DNA of 64,000 bases from contig CAZHOJ010000002.1 of NCBI GenBank assembly GCA_964534125.1, forward strand, positions 124,001 through 188,000. Direction: 5' to 3'. The translations under genes were made by a program, and so were the position numbers. Numbering within the stretch: the stretch's first letter is position 1; each line of letters begins with the position of its first letter. The stretch is from 2-02-FULL-55-14 sp964534125. Its GTDB lineage: Bacteria; Bacteroidota; Ignavibacteria; UBA10030. A model generated the notes under the pieces. That model ran no database searches and was not told the DNA's origin. It worked only from the letters and a program-made list of their open reading frames with translations. This document shows positions 45,401 through 52,706 of this stretch, piece by piece.

Positions 45401-46259
45401 TGGACTTGAGCTCATCTTTGACAACGACTGGAACTGCGCCCTCGTCGACTCGTTGTCGGGCTGGGCGGACCAGGTGGCGTACATCTACAATTTTGTGCCG
45501 CTGCTCGTGTCTGATCCCTTCAGTGGGCTGGAGTTCAAGGGATACGCGAGGCCCGCTGACTACAATATCGAGTTCGCCACGTCCATCGTGGATACCTCCA
45601 CAGAGGACCTGCTTCTGTTCGTGCCGGCGAAGCCGGTGAATTTCAGGATCCGCAATGTGACCGAGCAGAAGTATGTCGACTTCATCTTCGTCGATAACGA
45701 TAACGACGGCAAGCTCGGACCGATCGAGGAGATCATCCTCCTTGAGGAGGACCCGAACGGAAATATCGGCTACACATGGGACATCTTCTTCATCAACAGG
45801 CCCGCCGATCCCATCGGGACAGTGTACACGTTCACGGAATCAGACACGCTCATCCTGAGGACCTCGAAGCCTTTCCTGAGCAGGGACGCATACACGCTCA
45901 AGGTGGAAAAGCCGACAGTGGACGATGCCGTTGCCACGGCGAACCTCGACAAGGTGCGTGTCGTACCAAATCCATATATAGCAGCTTCGTCGCTAGAGCC
46001 ACCGCTTCCGCCGAACGTGACGGTCGGACGGATCCGTCGGGTCGACTTTACGCGACTGCCCGCCAAGTCGAAGGTGCACATCTATACGTCGCGTGGTGAT
46101 CACGTGATCACTCTTGAGCATGACGGGAACATCGAGGACGGCAGCATCTCCTGGAACCTGAAATCCAAGGAGAACCTTGACGTGGCGTTCGGGGTCTATT
46201 TTTATGTGGTTGAGTCCGAGGCGGGAAATCAGACCGGCAAACTCGCAATCATCAAGTGA
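42453..46259 (+). CDS. Very large secreted protein, T9SS-type, with Asp-rich calcium-loop motifs
   Basis: 1268 aa with a signal peptide (KRLSLITYFLVPLAFLHAQ). Repeated Asp/Asn-rich loops occur: GIDNDGDSDSS, GVDNDYDGLIDE, GDGEDNNGNGLIDGADS and VDNDNDGKLGP. These resemble thrombospondin-type-3 or dockerin-like calcium sites. A fibronectin-III-like segment (about 645-800: PDKPTLTAVPGDKQVTLYWDRKAEY, DFEGYKIYRSTDP) matches WDRRSEN...DFEGYRIYKT in the 22769-24901 protein. The C-terminal module (VRVVPNPYIAAS, KVHIYTSRGDHV, GVYFYVVESEAG) resembles a T9SS sorting domain without the NPFNP core. It starts two bases after the TonB receptor. Function unknown. Confidence 0.78.
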   Translation: MTTMKRLSLITYFLVPLAFLHAQQSGREYRRTAVHNANQVRTVFGNWGVIGQPGSAGPRGAWKNDNNGYLGDVSPIVGAEISWQGTTFHSVVSVPVDRPGTADQSPTNKYWTFEPVDGYFNASQERIAMTTDPSSWPDQWPDRLTDPVDPGWGGSWNGYFGKRISADQESYFVMDDNNDERFNFAGNNARGLAFKPDSLNTARNGMALEVKVRGMQWAQFLAKDNIFWLYEITNHGTTHYNKVVFGMLVGTYVGVTGNADHREYDDDWSFYDVANDITYSGDFPRTNARNPLWVGGVGMVGYAFLESPGNPFDGIDNDGDSDSSAFTGGAPKFGQASFDTTTISAGDQIVLINDDFSRSVFTIPATDSVQVTTRGLTRWIYPGVTRVAEGNVVRDYMNNTFINPNAYDGVDNDYDGLIDENSFVHYRQVKRTNTVPPKTLIDVLRPLRYIDYRTGTGSNSLSMIDERRTDNVDNDQDWVLAFDDVGRDGIDGTGDFGEGDGVATSGVDAFGDDTGLPGEPNIDKTDVSESDQIGLTSFYYFTPAGNVRFDQDETLWASLAPGFFDVPSTIVENRPEAGEDGDFFYGSGYFPLLAGETERFSLALVYGGGQGGGVTADIADLLKNKQTVQKIYDSNYQFPQPPDKPTLTAVPGDKQVTLYWDRKAEYTIDPVLKVNDFEGYKIYRSTDPDFSDIFDVTDATGAPQSYRPLVQFDLNNTVSGFFRAQSELFQGTSGLSYYLGGNTGLLHSYVDRGLDNGRTYYYAIVAYDRGDELVGIFPSENTKIIRVRATGEVDKDINTAVVMPNGKVAGYERPLDAVPLEATATKVGTGSLLYRILDETELTGHRYAISFDDAAGDGEDNNGNGLIDGADSTEYTRLTSFYSVYDEEQVTENFIALDTTIVRLAHQNIDPSTVQVTDAGGAVVDPTRYHLNSDRGEIRGSTVGDMQSGSRFTMTYNYFPVYKSPYITGSPYASEDKDSDIFDGLELIFDNDWNCALVDSLSGWADQVAYIYNFVPLLVSDPFSGLEFKGYARPADYNIEFATSIVDTSTEDLLLFVPAKPVNFRIRNVTEQKYVDFIFVDNDNDGKLGPIEEIILLEEDPNGNIGYTWDIFFINRPADPIGTVYTFTESDTLILRTSKPFLSRDAYTLKVEKPTVDDAVATANLDKVRVVPNPYIAASSLEPPLPPNVTVGRIRRVDFTRLPAKSKVHIYTSRGDHVITLEHDGNIEDGSISWNLKSKENLDVAFGVYFYVVESEAGNQTGKLAIIK

Positions 46260-47287
46260 TGACCATGAGAATACACATGAAGAAGCTTTCCTTCGCAGCG
46301 CTCGCACTGGGTATCCTGTCGACACAGGCCTTCGGCCAGGCAAAGATAGGGACGACGGCGGCGCAGTTCCTCGGCATCTCGGCCGGGGCAAAAGCGGTCG
46401 CGATGGGGGGGGCGTTCGTTGCATCGAACACGGATGCATCAGGGCTCTACTGGAATCCGGGGTCAATAGGATTCCTGGAGGGGTCGCAGGTTGTGTTCTC
46501 GAACGCCAAGTGGCTCGCCGGCACAGATTACCGATGGGTCGGTGCAGTCCTGTCGTTCGATGGCGTCAACTTCCTCGGGGCAAGTCTTACGAATCTCGAC
46601 TACGGCGAGGAGTCCGTAACGACAGAGCTCGAGCCGGACGGAACCGGAGAGCGCTGGAGCGCATCGGATGTCGCGTTTGCGTTGACGTACTCCCGGCGCT
46701 TCACAGACAGATTCTCGATCGGAGGTTCGGCAAAATACATTCATCAGCAGATTTATAACGTGTCTGCATCGACATTCGCGGTCGATTTTGGCCTTGTGTT
46801 CGTCACAGGTTTCAATGACATGCGTCTCGGCATGTCGATTTCCAACTTCGGTGGAGATCTTACCCTCGAGGGGAAGGACTTGCTGCAACCGATCGACATC
46901 GATCCCGCTCATTCAGGCTCGAACAAGGCCGTTCCTGGACTGCGCAAGACGGACAAATGGCCCATTCCGCTCCTCTTCCGGGTGGGGCTTGCGATGGACG
47001 TGCTCAAGTCGGACTTCCTGACCTGGACCGTGGCCGCGGATGCGTTGAGGCCGAGCGACAACGTGGAGACGGTGAATGTCGGCACGGAGGTAGGGTGGGC
47101 GGACATGCTGTTCCTTCGCGCCGGAATGCGGGGGATCGGGCAGGAGCAGAAGGAGGAGGGATATTCTTTCGGCGGTGGTGTCAGACTAGGGCTTGGCGGG
47201 CTGCTGACGGTCGAAGCAGACTATGCCTACACGCAATTTGGCTTTTTCGGCAATCTGAACACATTGGCGGTGGGGATTCGGTTCTGA
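46259..47287 (+). CDS. PorV/PorQ family outer-membrane protein
   Basis: 342 aa. A signal peptide (KKLSFAALALGILSTQAFGQ) is followed by the family block TTAAQFLGISAGAKAVAMGGAFVASNTDASGLYWNPGSI and then a beta-barrel with aromatic strand ends (FGFFGNLNTLAVGIRF at the C terminus). ATG 46259 overlaps the preceding stop (TGATG); ATG 46277 is an alternative. It is the third gene of the second receptor / secreted protein / PorV set and is paralogous to 31525-32511. Confidence 0.88.
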   Translation: MTMRIHMKKLSFAALALGILSTQAFGQAKIGTTAAQFLGISAGAKAVAMGGAFVASNTDASGLYWNPGSIGFLEGSQVVFSNAKWLAGTDYRWVGAVLSFDGVNFLGASLTNLDYGEESVTTELEPDGTGERWSASDVAFALTYSRRFTDRFSIGGSAKYIHQQIYNVSASTFAVDFGLVFVTGFNDMRLGMSISNFGGDLTLEGKDLLQPIDIDPAHSGSNKAVPGLRKTDKWPIPLLFRVGLAMDVLKSDFLTWTVAADALRPSDNVETVNVGTEVGWADMLFLRAGMRGIGQEQKEEGYSFGGGVRLGLGGLLTVEADYAYTQFGFFGNLNTLAVGIRF

Positions 47288-47303
47288 ACCCTGCCGGATT
47301 TCA

Positions 47304-47334
47304 TTGAACTTTACGCTGAATTATACGAACTTTC
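47304..47334 (+). promoter_or_regulatory. Weak candidate promoter
   Basis: TTG, 20 bases, GAACTTTC (six of eight to TAnnTTTG) in the 124-bp gap before the next gene. Nothing better is visible, so the gene may also be read through from upstream. Confidence 0.25.
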
Positions 47335-47411
47335 GAAGCTGCAATACGCATCGAAAAACGCAACACATCTAACCTCACTACACATAATCCACAATGGGAA
47401 AGGAACGGCCC

Positions 47412-50400
47412 ATGATACAACGTGCTAATGCACTGCTGTTGTGTCTCCTGCTGGTCGCAACGATCGGATCTGCTCAGGCGATCGGCGATACGTGGAGACT
47501 GGCAGCGTCAGATACGACCCAGCCTGCTTGGTTCGGTACAACCCATCTGGAGAGGGGACTCGCGTATGGGATGGTTGGAGGGAACGCCCGAGTCTACGTT
47601 GTCTCTCGGACGGGGGGGAATCACGTCTACGTCCTCGATGCAGCAACTGGTGACAGCCTTGGTGATCTGAAAACCAACGGGATGACCGGCGGCACCTATA
47701 CGCTGAATGATGTCGAGGTTTCGACGGACGGTGTGATTTATGTTTGCAACCTTACGCTTGGCTCGCTTACGGGAGCAGACTCCCTCTTCAAGGTGTACCG
47801 CTATACGGCAGAGACGGACAGCCCGACCGTCGCTCTGAGCTATCGAAGCTATGGGAACCGGCTTGGGGACAAATTTACGGTCATTGGATCGACTGCCGAC
47901 AACTCGGCAAAGATCCTTGCTGTGAGTTCTGGGAAGGACTCGCTCTTCATCTTCGGTACTACCGACAACGGAGCGACCTTCGCCGTTGAGACAAAGATCA
48001 AGTTCTCAGACGGGAACAGCGGATCTAGTGCCGGTGTCTACCCGTACAATGGGGGCTATCTGGTCAATTCGAATGGCCAGAATCCGAAATGGTATGATGC
48101 CTCTGGAGTGCTGGGAGGGACGATTTCCGGCTCAATTATTCCGACCGGAACGAATGCCATCCGGCACATCAAGCAGAAGAACCGCGATGTTATTCTGACC
48201 TATGCATACGGGACGGGAGTACCCTCGGTCCGAGTCGTCGATGTGACGAAAGGACTCTCCAGCGCCAGGTACATGTTCGGCGCAGCGAGCCTCGGATCTG
48301 TCTCGAATACGAACGGGACTGGAGATGTCGATGCGTGGATGAATGGCGATACCGTCTACTTCGCATACCTCTCGACCAACAACGGTCTCGCGCTCGGCTA
48401 TGCGAAACCAGTGTCATATGCAACCTTCACGCTGAATACGTCAACGGTGGTTGACACAATTGATGCAGCGTCTATGGTCCAGGTGCGTGGTGGCAATGCC
48501 CCTCTGACCTGGGGAGATGATTCGCCTCTCATGACGAACACCGCCGGTGACTACTGGACCATTACCCACATGTTCCAGGATGGTTCAGTCAATTATAAGT
48601 ACTATGCAGACACATGGGAAGGCGGCGGCGACAAGACGCTTACGCTGGCCGGCGACACCGTTCTGGCCCTCGCATATTTCAATCAGGGCAACACGCCTCC
48701 CTACACTCCGACCGATTCGATCGATGTCTGGTTCCGCGTGAACATGCTCGCTAAGACGCAGTTCGATGCGGCGACGGACACCGTGTTCGTGCAGGGAAGC
48801 TTCAACGGATGGGGCGAGGGGAACATGCTGCATCGTGAGGGCACCTCGCACTTCTATTCCGGCCAGGTGAAGATCAAGGACACGGTCGGCACTGGCGGGG
48901 CACAGAATTTCAAGTTCACCTACAACCACAACGGATCGAAGACGTGGGAGACCATCAGCGACCGCGCGGCAACGCTCCTCAACGACACCACGCTGTACTG
49001 GAAGTGGTGGGACAACGTTGAATACTATGCCGGCCCGGTCGACTCGGTGGACGTCGTGTTCACGCTGAACACGTCCACCATTGCCGACACCGTGAAATCG
49101 ACCACCAAGGTCCAGATCCGTGGCTCGTGGACTGGCTGGGGTGATGCATCGCCGAACCTGACCAACGTGGGCGGCGACTACTGGCAGGTGACGCAACGCC
49201 TGCAGTCCGGTACCAGCCTGATGTACAAGTACTGGGTCGAAGGCGCGCCGAACACCGGCTGGGAAACCACGAACGACAGGGCATTTGTCGTTGGTGCGAA
49301 TGACTCGACCGTTCCGGTGCAATACTGGTCGAGCGCCACTCCTCCGTACGAGGAGACAGATTCCATCGATGTCTGGTTCCGCGTCAACATGCAGAGCCAG
49401 GAGAACTTCACGCCCGGCACGGACCTGGTCCATGTCCGCGGTTCCTTCAACGGCTGGAGCGATGCAACGCCTCTGAGCCGCGAGGGAACGACGTACTTCT
49501 ATTCCGGCCAGGCGAAGATGCCCGACACGACGGGATACACCGGCAGCATCATGTACAAGTTCACGTACACAAAGAACAATGCAACGAACTGGGAGACGCG
49601 GAGCGACCGTCCGGCGACTGTCCTCAACGACACCACCCTGTACTGGAAGTGGTGGGACGACAATCCGTACTCACCGCCGGCAGCGACCGACACGCTCATC
49701 GTGACCTTCCGTGCGAACCTTGCCCGGGCGATCGCAGAGCGCGGATTCAGCATTGGCGACACCATCCAGGTGCGCTCCGGATTCAACTCGACGGCCCTGG
49801 AGGTCAGGACGAAGCAGATGGCCCGCCTTGGCGTGAGCACCATCTACTCTGCGATCGACACCATCATCGGGTCGATCGGGAACGACCTGAACTACCAGTA
49901 CTACCTCATCAAGGGCGGTCTTGATTACCGCGAGGTCTACTTCGACTTCTCGTATCCGGACCCGACGAACGCTGCTGCTGAGCGGCGCCGTCTCGTCGTC
50001 TCGGGGAATACGTTCACGGTCAACGACACCGCCTCCTCGCAGACCGAGCCGCGGCGTATGCCGCGCTTCCGGAATACCCAGCTCTTGTCGAAGAATATGA
50101 CGGTGACCTACACGGTCGATATCCGTCCGGCGATCTACGCGATCGTGGCAGGGAAGAAGCTGGTTGCGACGAACATCGCCCCTCGCGTCATCGGAAACAG
50201 GGACAGCGTCACCATTGAGGGCGTGTACATGAACGGCCCCGCAGTCGGTGGCTGGGATATCCTCGGCCGCTGGGGCAACAAGGCGGATACGGTGAAGATG
50301 GTCGACGACGGAACGAGGGGAGACGCGGTCGCAGGCGACTCCATCTTCACGCTGACGTGGACCTACACGACCGGGGATGTTGTGGGTCAGGAGTTCAAGT

Positions 50401-50861
50401 TCGGTATCGGCTCTTACGACAACGAGGGTGGATTCGGAAATAACCACATCGAGAATATCGACGACAGCGCTCCGACAGCGGTCATCGCATCGCAGTTCGG
50501 CAGCATCGACCCGATCTTCTACGACATGTGGGATTTCGACAACCATCGTCCGCTCATAGGCCTCCCGACATCGGTGGAGGCAACTGAGGCGATCCCGGAT
50601 GTGTACAGCCTCTCGCAGAACTATCCGAACCCGTTCAATCCGTCCACAACGATCGAGTTCGGTCTCCCGATCGAGAGCGATGTGACCCTCAAGGTCTACA
50701 ACACCCTCGGCCAGGAAGTGACCACGATCGTGGCGGGCCAGATGCGGGCAGGTATGCATCAGATCACATTTGATGCGTCCAGGCTTGCAACGGGCGTCTA
50801 CTTCTACCAGATCAAGGCTGGTGATTTCACGAGCCTGAAGAAGATGGTCCTGGTGAAGTAA
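47412..50861 (+). CDS. T9SS cargo with alternating starch-binding-like modules
   Basis: 1149 aa from ATG 47412, which has AAAGGA seven bases upstream. A signal peptide (IQRANALLLCLLLVATIGSAQA) is followed by a propeller-like region (about 25-335). Then come alternating modules A1 (338-427), B1 (435-535), A2 (543-640) and B2 (650-751) and a divergent fifth (760-870). The B modules carry VRGSFNGWSD or VQGSFNGWGE and end KWWD, as in carbohydrate-binding E-set/CBM20-48-like domains. The C terminus is a T9SS sorting domain (SQNYPNPFNPSTTIEFGL, LKVYNTLGQEV, GVYFYQIKAGDF). No catalytic motif is visible. It is predicted to bind alpha-glucans at the cell surface. Confidence 0.82.
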   Translation: MIQRANALLLCLLLVATIGSAQAIGDTWRLAASDTTQPAWFGTTHLERGLAYGMVGGNARVYVVSRTGGNHVYVLDAATGDSLGDLKTNGMTGGTYTLNDVEVSTDGVIYVCNLTLGSLTGADSLFKVYRYTAETDSPTVALSYRSYGNRLGDKFTVIGSTADNSAKILAVSSGKDSLFIFGTTDNGATFAVETKIKFSDGNSGSSAGVYPYNGGYLVNSNGQNPKWYDASGVLGGTISGSIIPTGTNAIRHIKQKNRDVILTYAYGTGVPSVRVVDVTKGLSSARYMFGAASLGSVSNTNGTGDVDAWMNGDTVYFAYLSTNNGLALGYAKPVSYATFTLNTSTVVDTIDAASMVQVRGGNAPLTWGDDSPLMTNTAGDYWTITHMFQDGSVNYKYYADTWEGGGDKTLTLAGDTVLALAYFNQGNTPPYTPTDSIDVWFRVNMLAKTQFDAATDTVFVQGSFNGWGEGNMLHREGTSHFYSGQVKIKDTVGTGGAQNFKFTYNHNGSKTWETISDRAATLLNDTTLYWKWWDNVEYYAGPVDSVDVVFTLNTSTIADTVKSTTKVQIRGSWTGWGDASPNLTNVGGDYWQVTQRLQSGTSLMYKYWVEGAPNTGWETTNDRAFVVGANDSTVPVQYWSSATPPYEETDSIDVWFRVNMQSQENFTPGTDLVHVRGSFNGWSDATPLSREGTTYFYSGQAKMPDTTGYTGSIMYKFTYTKNNATNWETRSDRPATVLNDTTLYWKWWDDNPYSPPAATDTLIVTFRANLARAIAERGFSIGDTIQVRSGFNSTALEVRTKQMARLGVSTIYSAIDTIIGSIGNDLNYQYYLIKGGLDYREVYFDFSYPDPTNAAAERRRLVVSGNTFTVNDTASSQTEPRRMPRFRNTQLLSKNMTVTYTVDIRPAIYAIVAGKKLVATNIAPRVIGNRDSVTIEGVYMNGPAVGGWDILGRWGNKADTVKMVDDGTRGDAVAGDSIFTLTWTYTTGDVVGQEFKFGIGSYDNEGGFGNNHIENIDDSAPTAVIASQFGSIDPIFYDMWDFDNHRPLIGLPTSVEATEAIPDVYSLSQNYPNPFNPSTTIEFGLPIESDVTLKVYNTLGQEVTTIVAGQMRAGMHQITFDASRLATGVYFYQIKAGDFTSLKKMVLVK
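48418..49665 (+). repeat. Tandem A-B-A-B coding repeat
   Basis: Two copies of a roughly 620-bp unit, each made of an A module and a B module. DNA identity stays visible in stretches such as the GATGTCTGGTTCCGCGT block at 48724-48740 and 49370-49386, and in the paired 'TGGAAGTGGTGGGAC' blocks near 49000 and 49643. It is an in-frame duplication within the 47412-50861 gene. Confidence 0.75.
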
Positions 50862-50882
50862 GCCTGATTCACATGATGTCAA

Positions 50883-50918
50883 AGACAAGGCGGGACATGA
50901 TTCCCGCCTTGTCTGTTT
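50883..50918 (+). terminator. Rho-independent terminator
   Basis: Perfect 12-base stem AGACAAGGCGGG/CCCGCCTTGTCT with an eight-base loop. Only GTTT follows, so termination may be partial, and the next gene starts ten bases later. Confidence 0.75.
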
Positions 50919-50927
50919 ATAGACTGG

Positions 50928-52706
50928 TTGCTTAGATTGCGCACCCTCCTCCTCCTCTTGGTATTCCTTCTTACGCCGTCCCTGCGAGCACAGGACGATG
51001 GCGGGGAGATCCTTGCCCGCGTTGGGAACGATGTCATTACAGCCGCCGAATTCCGGGAACGCTTTGAGCTCCTCCCGAGGAGGCTTACGCTCGGCGACCG
51101 GGAGCAAAGTGCGGCAAAAGAGGAGATGATGCTGTCGCTCATCGCGGAAAAGCTGCTCGCGCAAGCCGCGATAGATCAGGGCCTCGACAGGGATTCTGTC
51201 TTCCAGGCGGAGATAGGGCAAGTGCGGCGCCTTCTGGCCCGCGATCAATTGTACCGGAATGAGGTCCAGAACAAGGTCACGCTGTCGTCCGAAGAGATAG
51301 CACAGGGCATGAAGGATGCACGGAGGAAGCTCCTTGTCGAGTTCGTCCATGCGGAAGATAGCGTTATGCTTGCGGGCTTTGACTTTTCGGCGGATGCAGC
51401 GGCAGAGGAACCAAGGGAATTTCTGAGGGATACGATCACGGTCCGATGGGGTGAGGCAGAGGCCGCTTTGGAGCATGCGGTGTTTGCCCTTCAGCCCGGT
51501 GAGCTCTCATCAGTCATTCCATCGTCTGTCGGGTGGTTCGTCTGCAGGGTCGTACGCGAGGAACCAGATGATCTGGCCTCCAGGATCGGTCCTCTCGAAC
51601 TGAGAAAGAACGTCGAAGAGACCCTGCGGCTTCGAAAGGAGGAAGAACGGCTTGACGAGTTCGTGCGGGATGTCATGACCGCATCTTCCGGAAAGGCGAA
51701 GGGGAAGGGATTTGCCGGACTGACAGGGGTGATACGGTCATATGCACGACAACATCCCGATGTTCTGGAAACAGGATTCTCAGGTTCCGACCGGCTGGCC
51801 CTTCAGGGACTTCTCGGCCCGGATGGGGACGATACTCTTCTTGTCATGAAGCGGACGGTGCTCTCCGTTGGGCAGGTCCTGGACAGACTGATCACAACAG
51901 GATATCGGCCGGAGACGACGGCCTATCCGGATCTGGAAGCCAGCGTCAACGGCGTGCTCCGTGTATGGGTCTGGCAGGGAGTTCTCGAAGAGCTTGCGGT
52001 CGAGCGTGGTATGGATGCCCATCCCGAGGTCGATCGGCAGCTCCGGATGTGGAAGGATCACTATCTGGCAGAGGCTGTCAGGCGCCGGTTCATGTCCGAT
52101 GCAACGGTGTCGGACGTGGAGCTCCATCGGCTGCGGCGAACGTTCGATCCTGATTGTGAAGTTCCAAAGCTGGACATCGAGCTGATCCGGGCGGCGAGTG
52201 ATTCCACGCTCCGCTATCTCATCCAAAGCGAGCGTGAGTCGTCCGGTCCCGGCATGCTTATGGCAGCCGGGACGAACGGCCTGATGGGGCACGTCGTCCT
52301 TGAGAACGTAGAGCTCCTGTCTCTTCACGCGATGGCCGACGCGATCTCTGACGCTGGACGGGGAGTCTGGACGCGCCCATTCGCGACGGATTCCGGGTAT
52401 GTGTCCGCGCGAATCATTGCAGAACGGTCGCGGCCTCTGGTACAAACATCCGTCCGGGATTCCCTCGAGCAGATGCTCAAAGAGATGAAGGGCAGAAGGG
52501 CGGAAGCGCTCTACACAGCCGCAACAGCTTCCTCGAGGCAGTACACCGTGTACGAGGACAGGCTCCTTGCATTGCCGGTCAGTTCCGTTCCCATGATGAC
52601 CTTCCGCCTCCTCGGCTTTGGGGGACGCATGTTCGCAGTGCCATTTGTCCGGTCCAGAACGGATTGGTATTCGATCGAACAGGAATCCGGCAGAGTGGTG
52701 CCATGA
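50928..52706 (+). CDS. SurA/PpiC-like periplasmic foldase
   Basis: 592 aa starting at TTG (LRLRTLLLLLVFLLTPSLRAQ signal). The N-terminal segment ILARVGNDVITAAEFRERFELLPRR is the typical SurA/PrsA entry helix, followed by AKEEMMLSLIAEKLLAQAA. The middle contains VRWGEAEAALEHAVFALQPGELSSVIPSSVGWFVCRVV, which matches the parvulin isomerase motif of SurA-type proteins. It should assist outer-membrane or secreted protein folding. It overlaps the next gene by ATGA. Whether the isomerase site is active cannot be judged. Confidence 0.8.
   Translation: MLRLRTLLLLLVFLLTPSLRAQDDGGEILARVGNDVITAAEFRERFELLPRRLTLGDREQSAAKEEMMLSLIAEKLLAQAAIDQGLDRDSVFQAEIGQVRRLLARDQLYRNEVQNKVTLSSEEIAQGMKDARRKLLVEFVHAEDSVMLAGFDFSADAAAEEPREFLRDTITVRWGEAEAALEHAVFALQPGELSSVIPSSVGWFVCRVVREEPDDLASRIGPLELRKNVEETLRLRKEEERLDEFVRDVMTASSGKAKGKGFAGLTGVIRSYARQHPDVLETGFSGSDRLALQGLLGPDGDDTLLVMKRTVLSVGQVLDRLITTGYRPETTAYPDLEASVNGVLRVWVWQGVLEELAVERGMDAHPEVDRQLRMWKDHYLAEAVRRRFMSDATVSDVELHRLRRTFDPDCEVPKLDIELIRAASDSTLRYLIQSERESSGPGMLMAAGTNGLMGHVVLENVELLSLHAMADAISDAGRGVWTRPFATDSGYVSARIIAERSRPLVQTSVRDSLEQMLKEMKGRRAEALYTAATASSRQYTVYEDRLLALPVSSVPMMTFRLLGFGGRMFAVPFVRSRTDWYSIEQESGRVVP

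Noticed and set aside
49671..51476. Minus-strand open frame of about 600 codons
   Set aside because: It lies antisense to the T9SS cargo and foldase genes, is rich in Arg/His/Asp as antisense frames in G+C-rich DNA are, spans a terminator, and has no recognisable domain.
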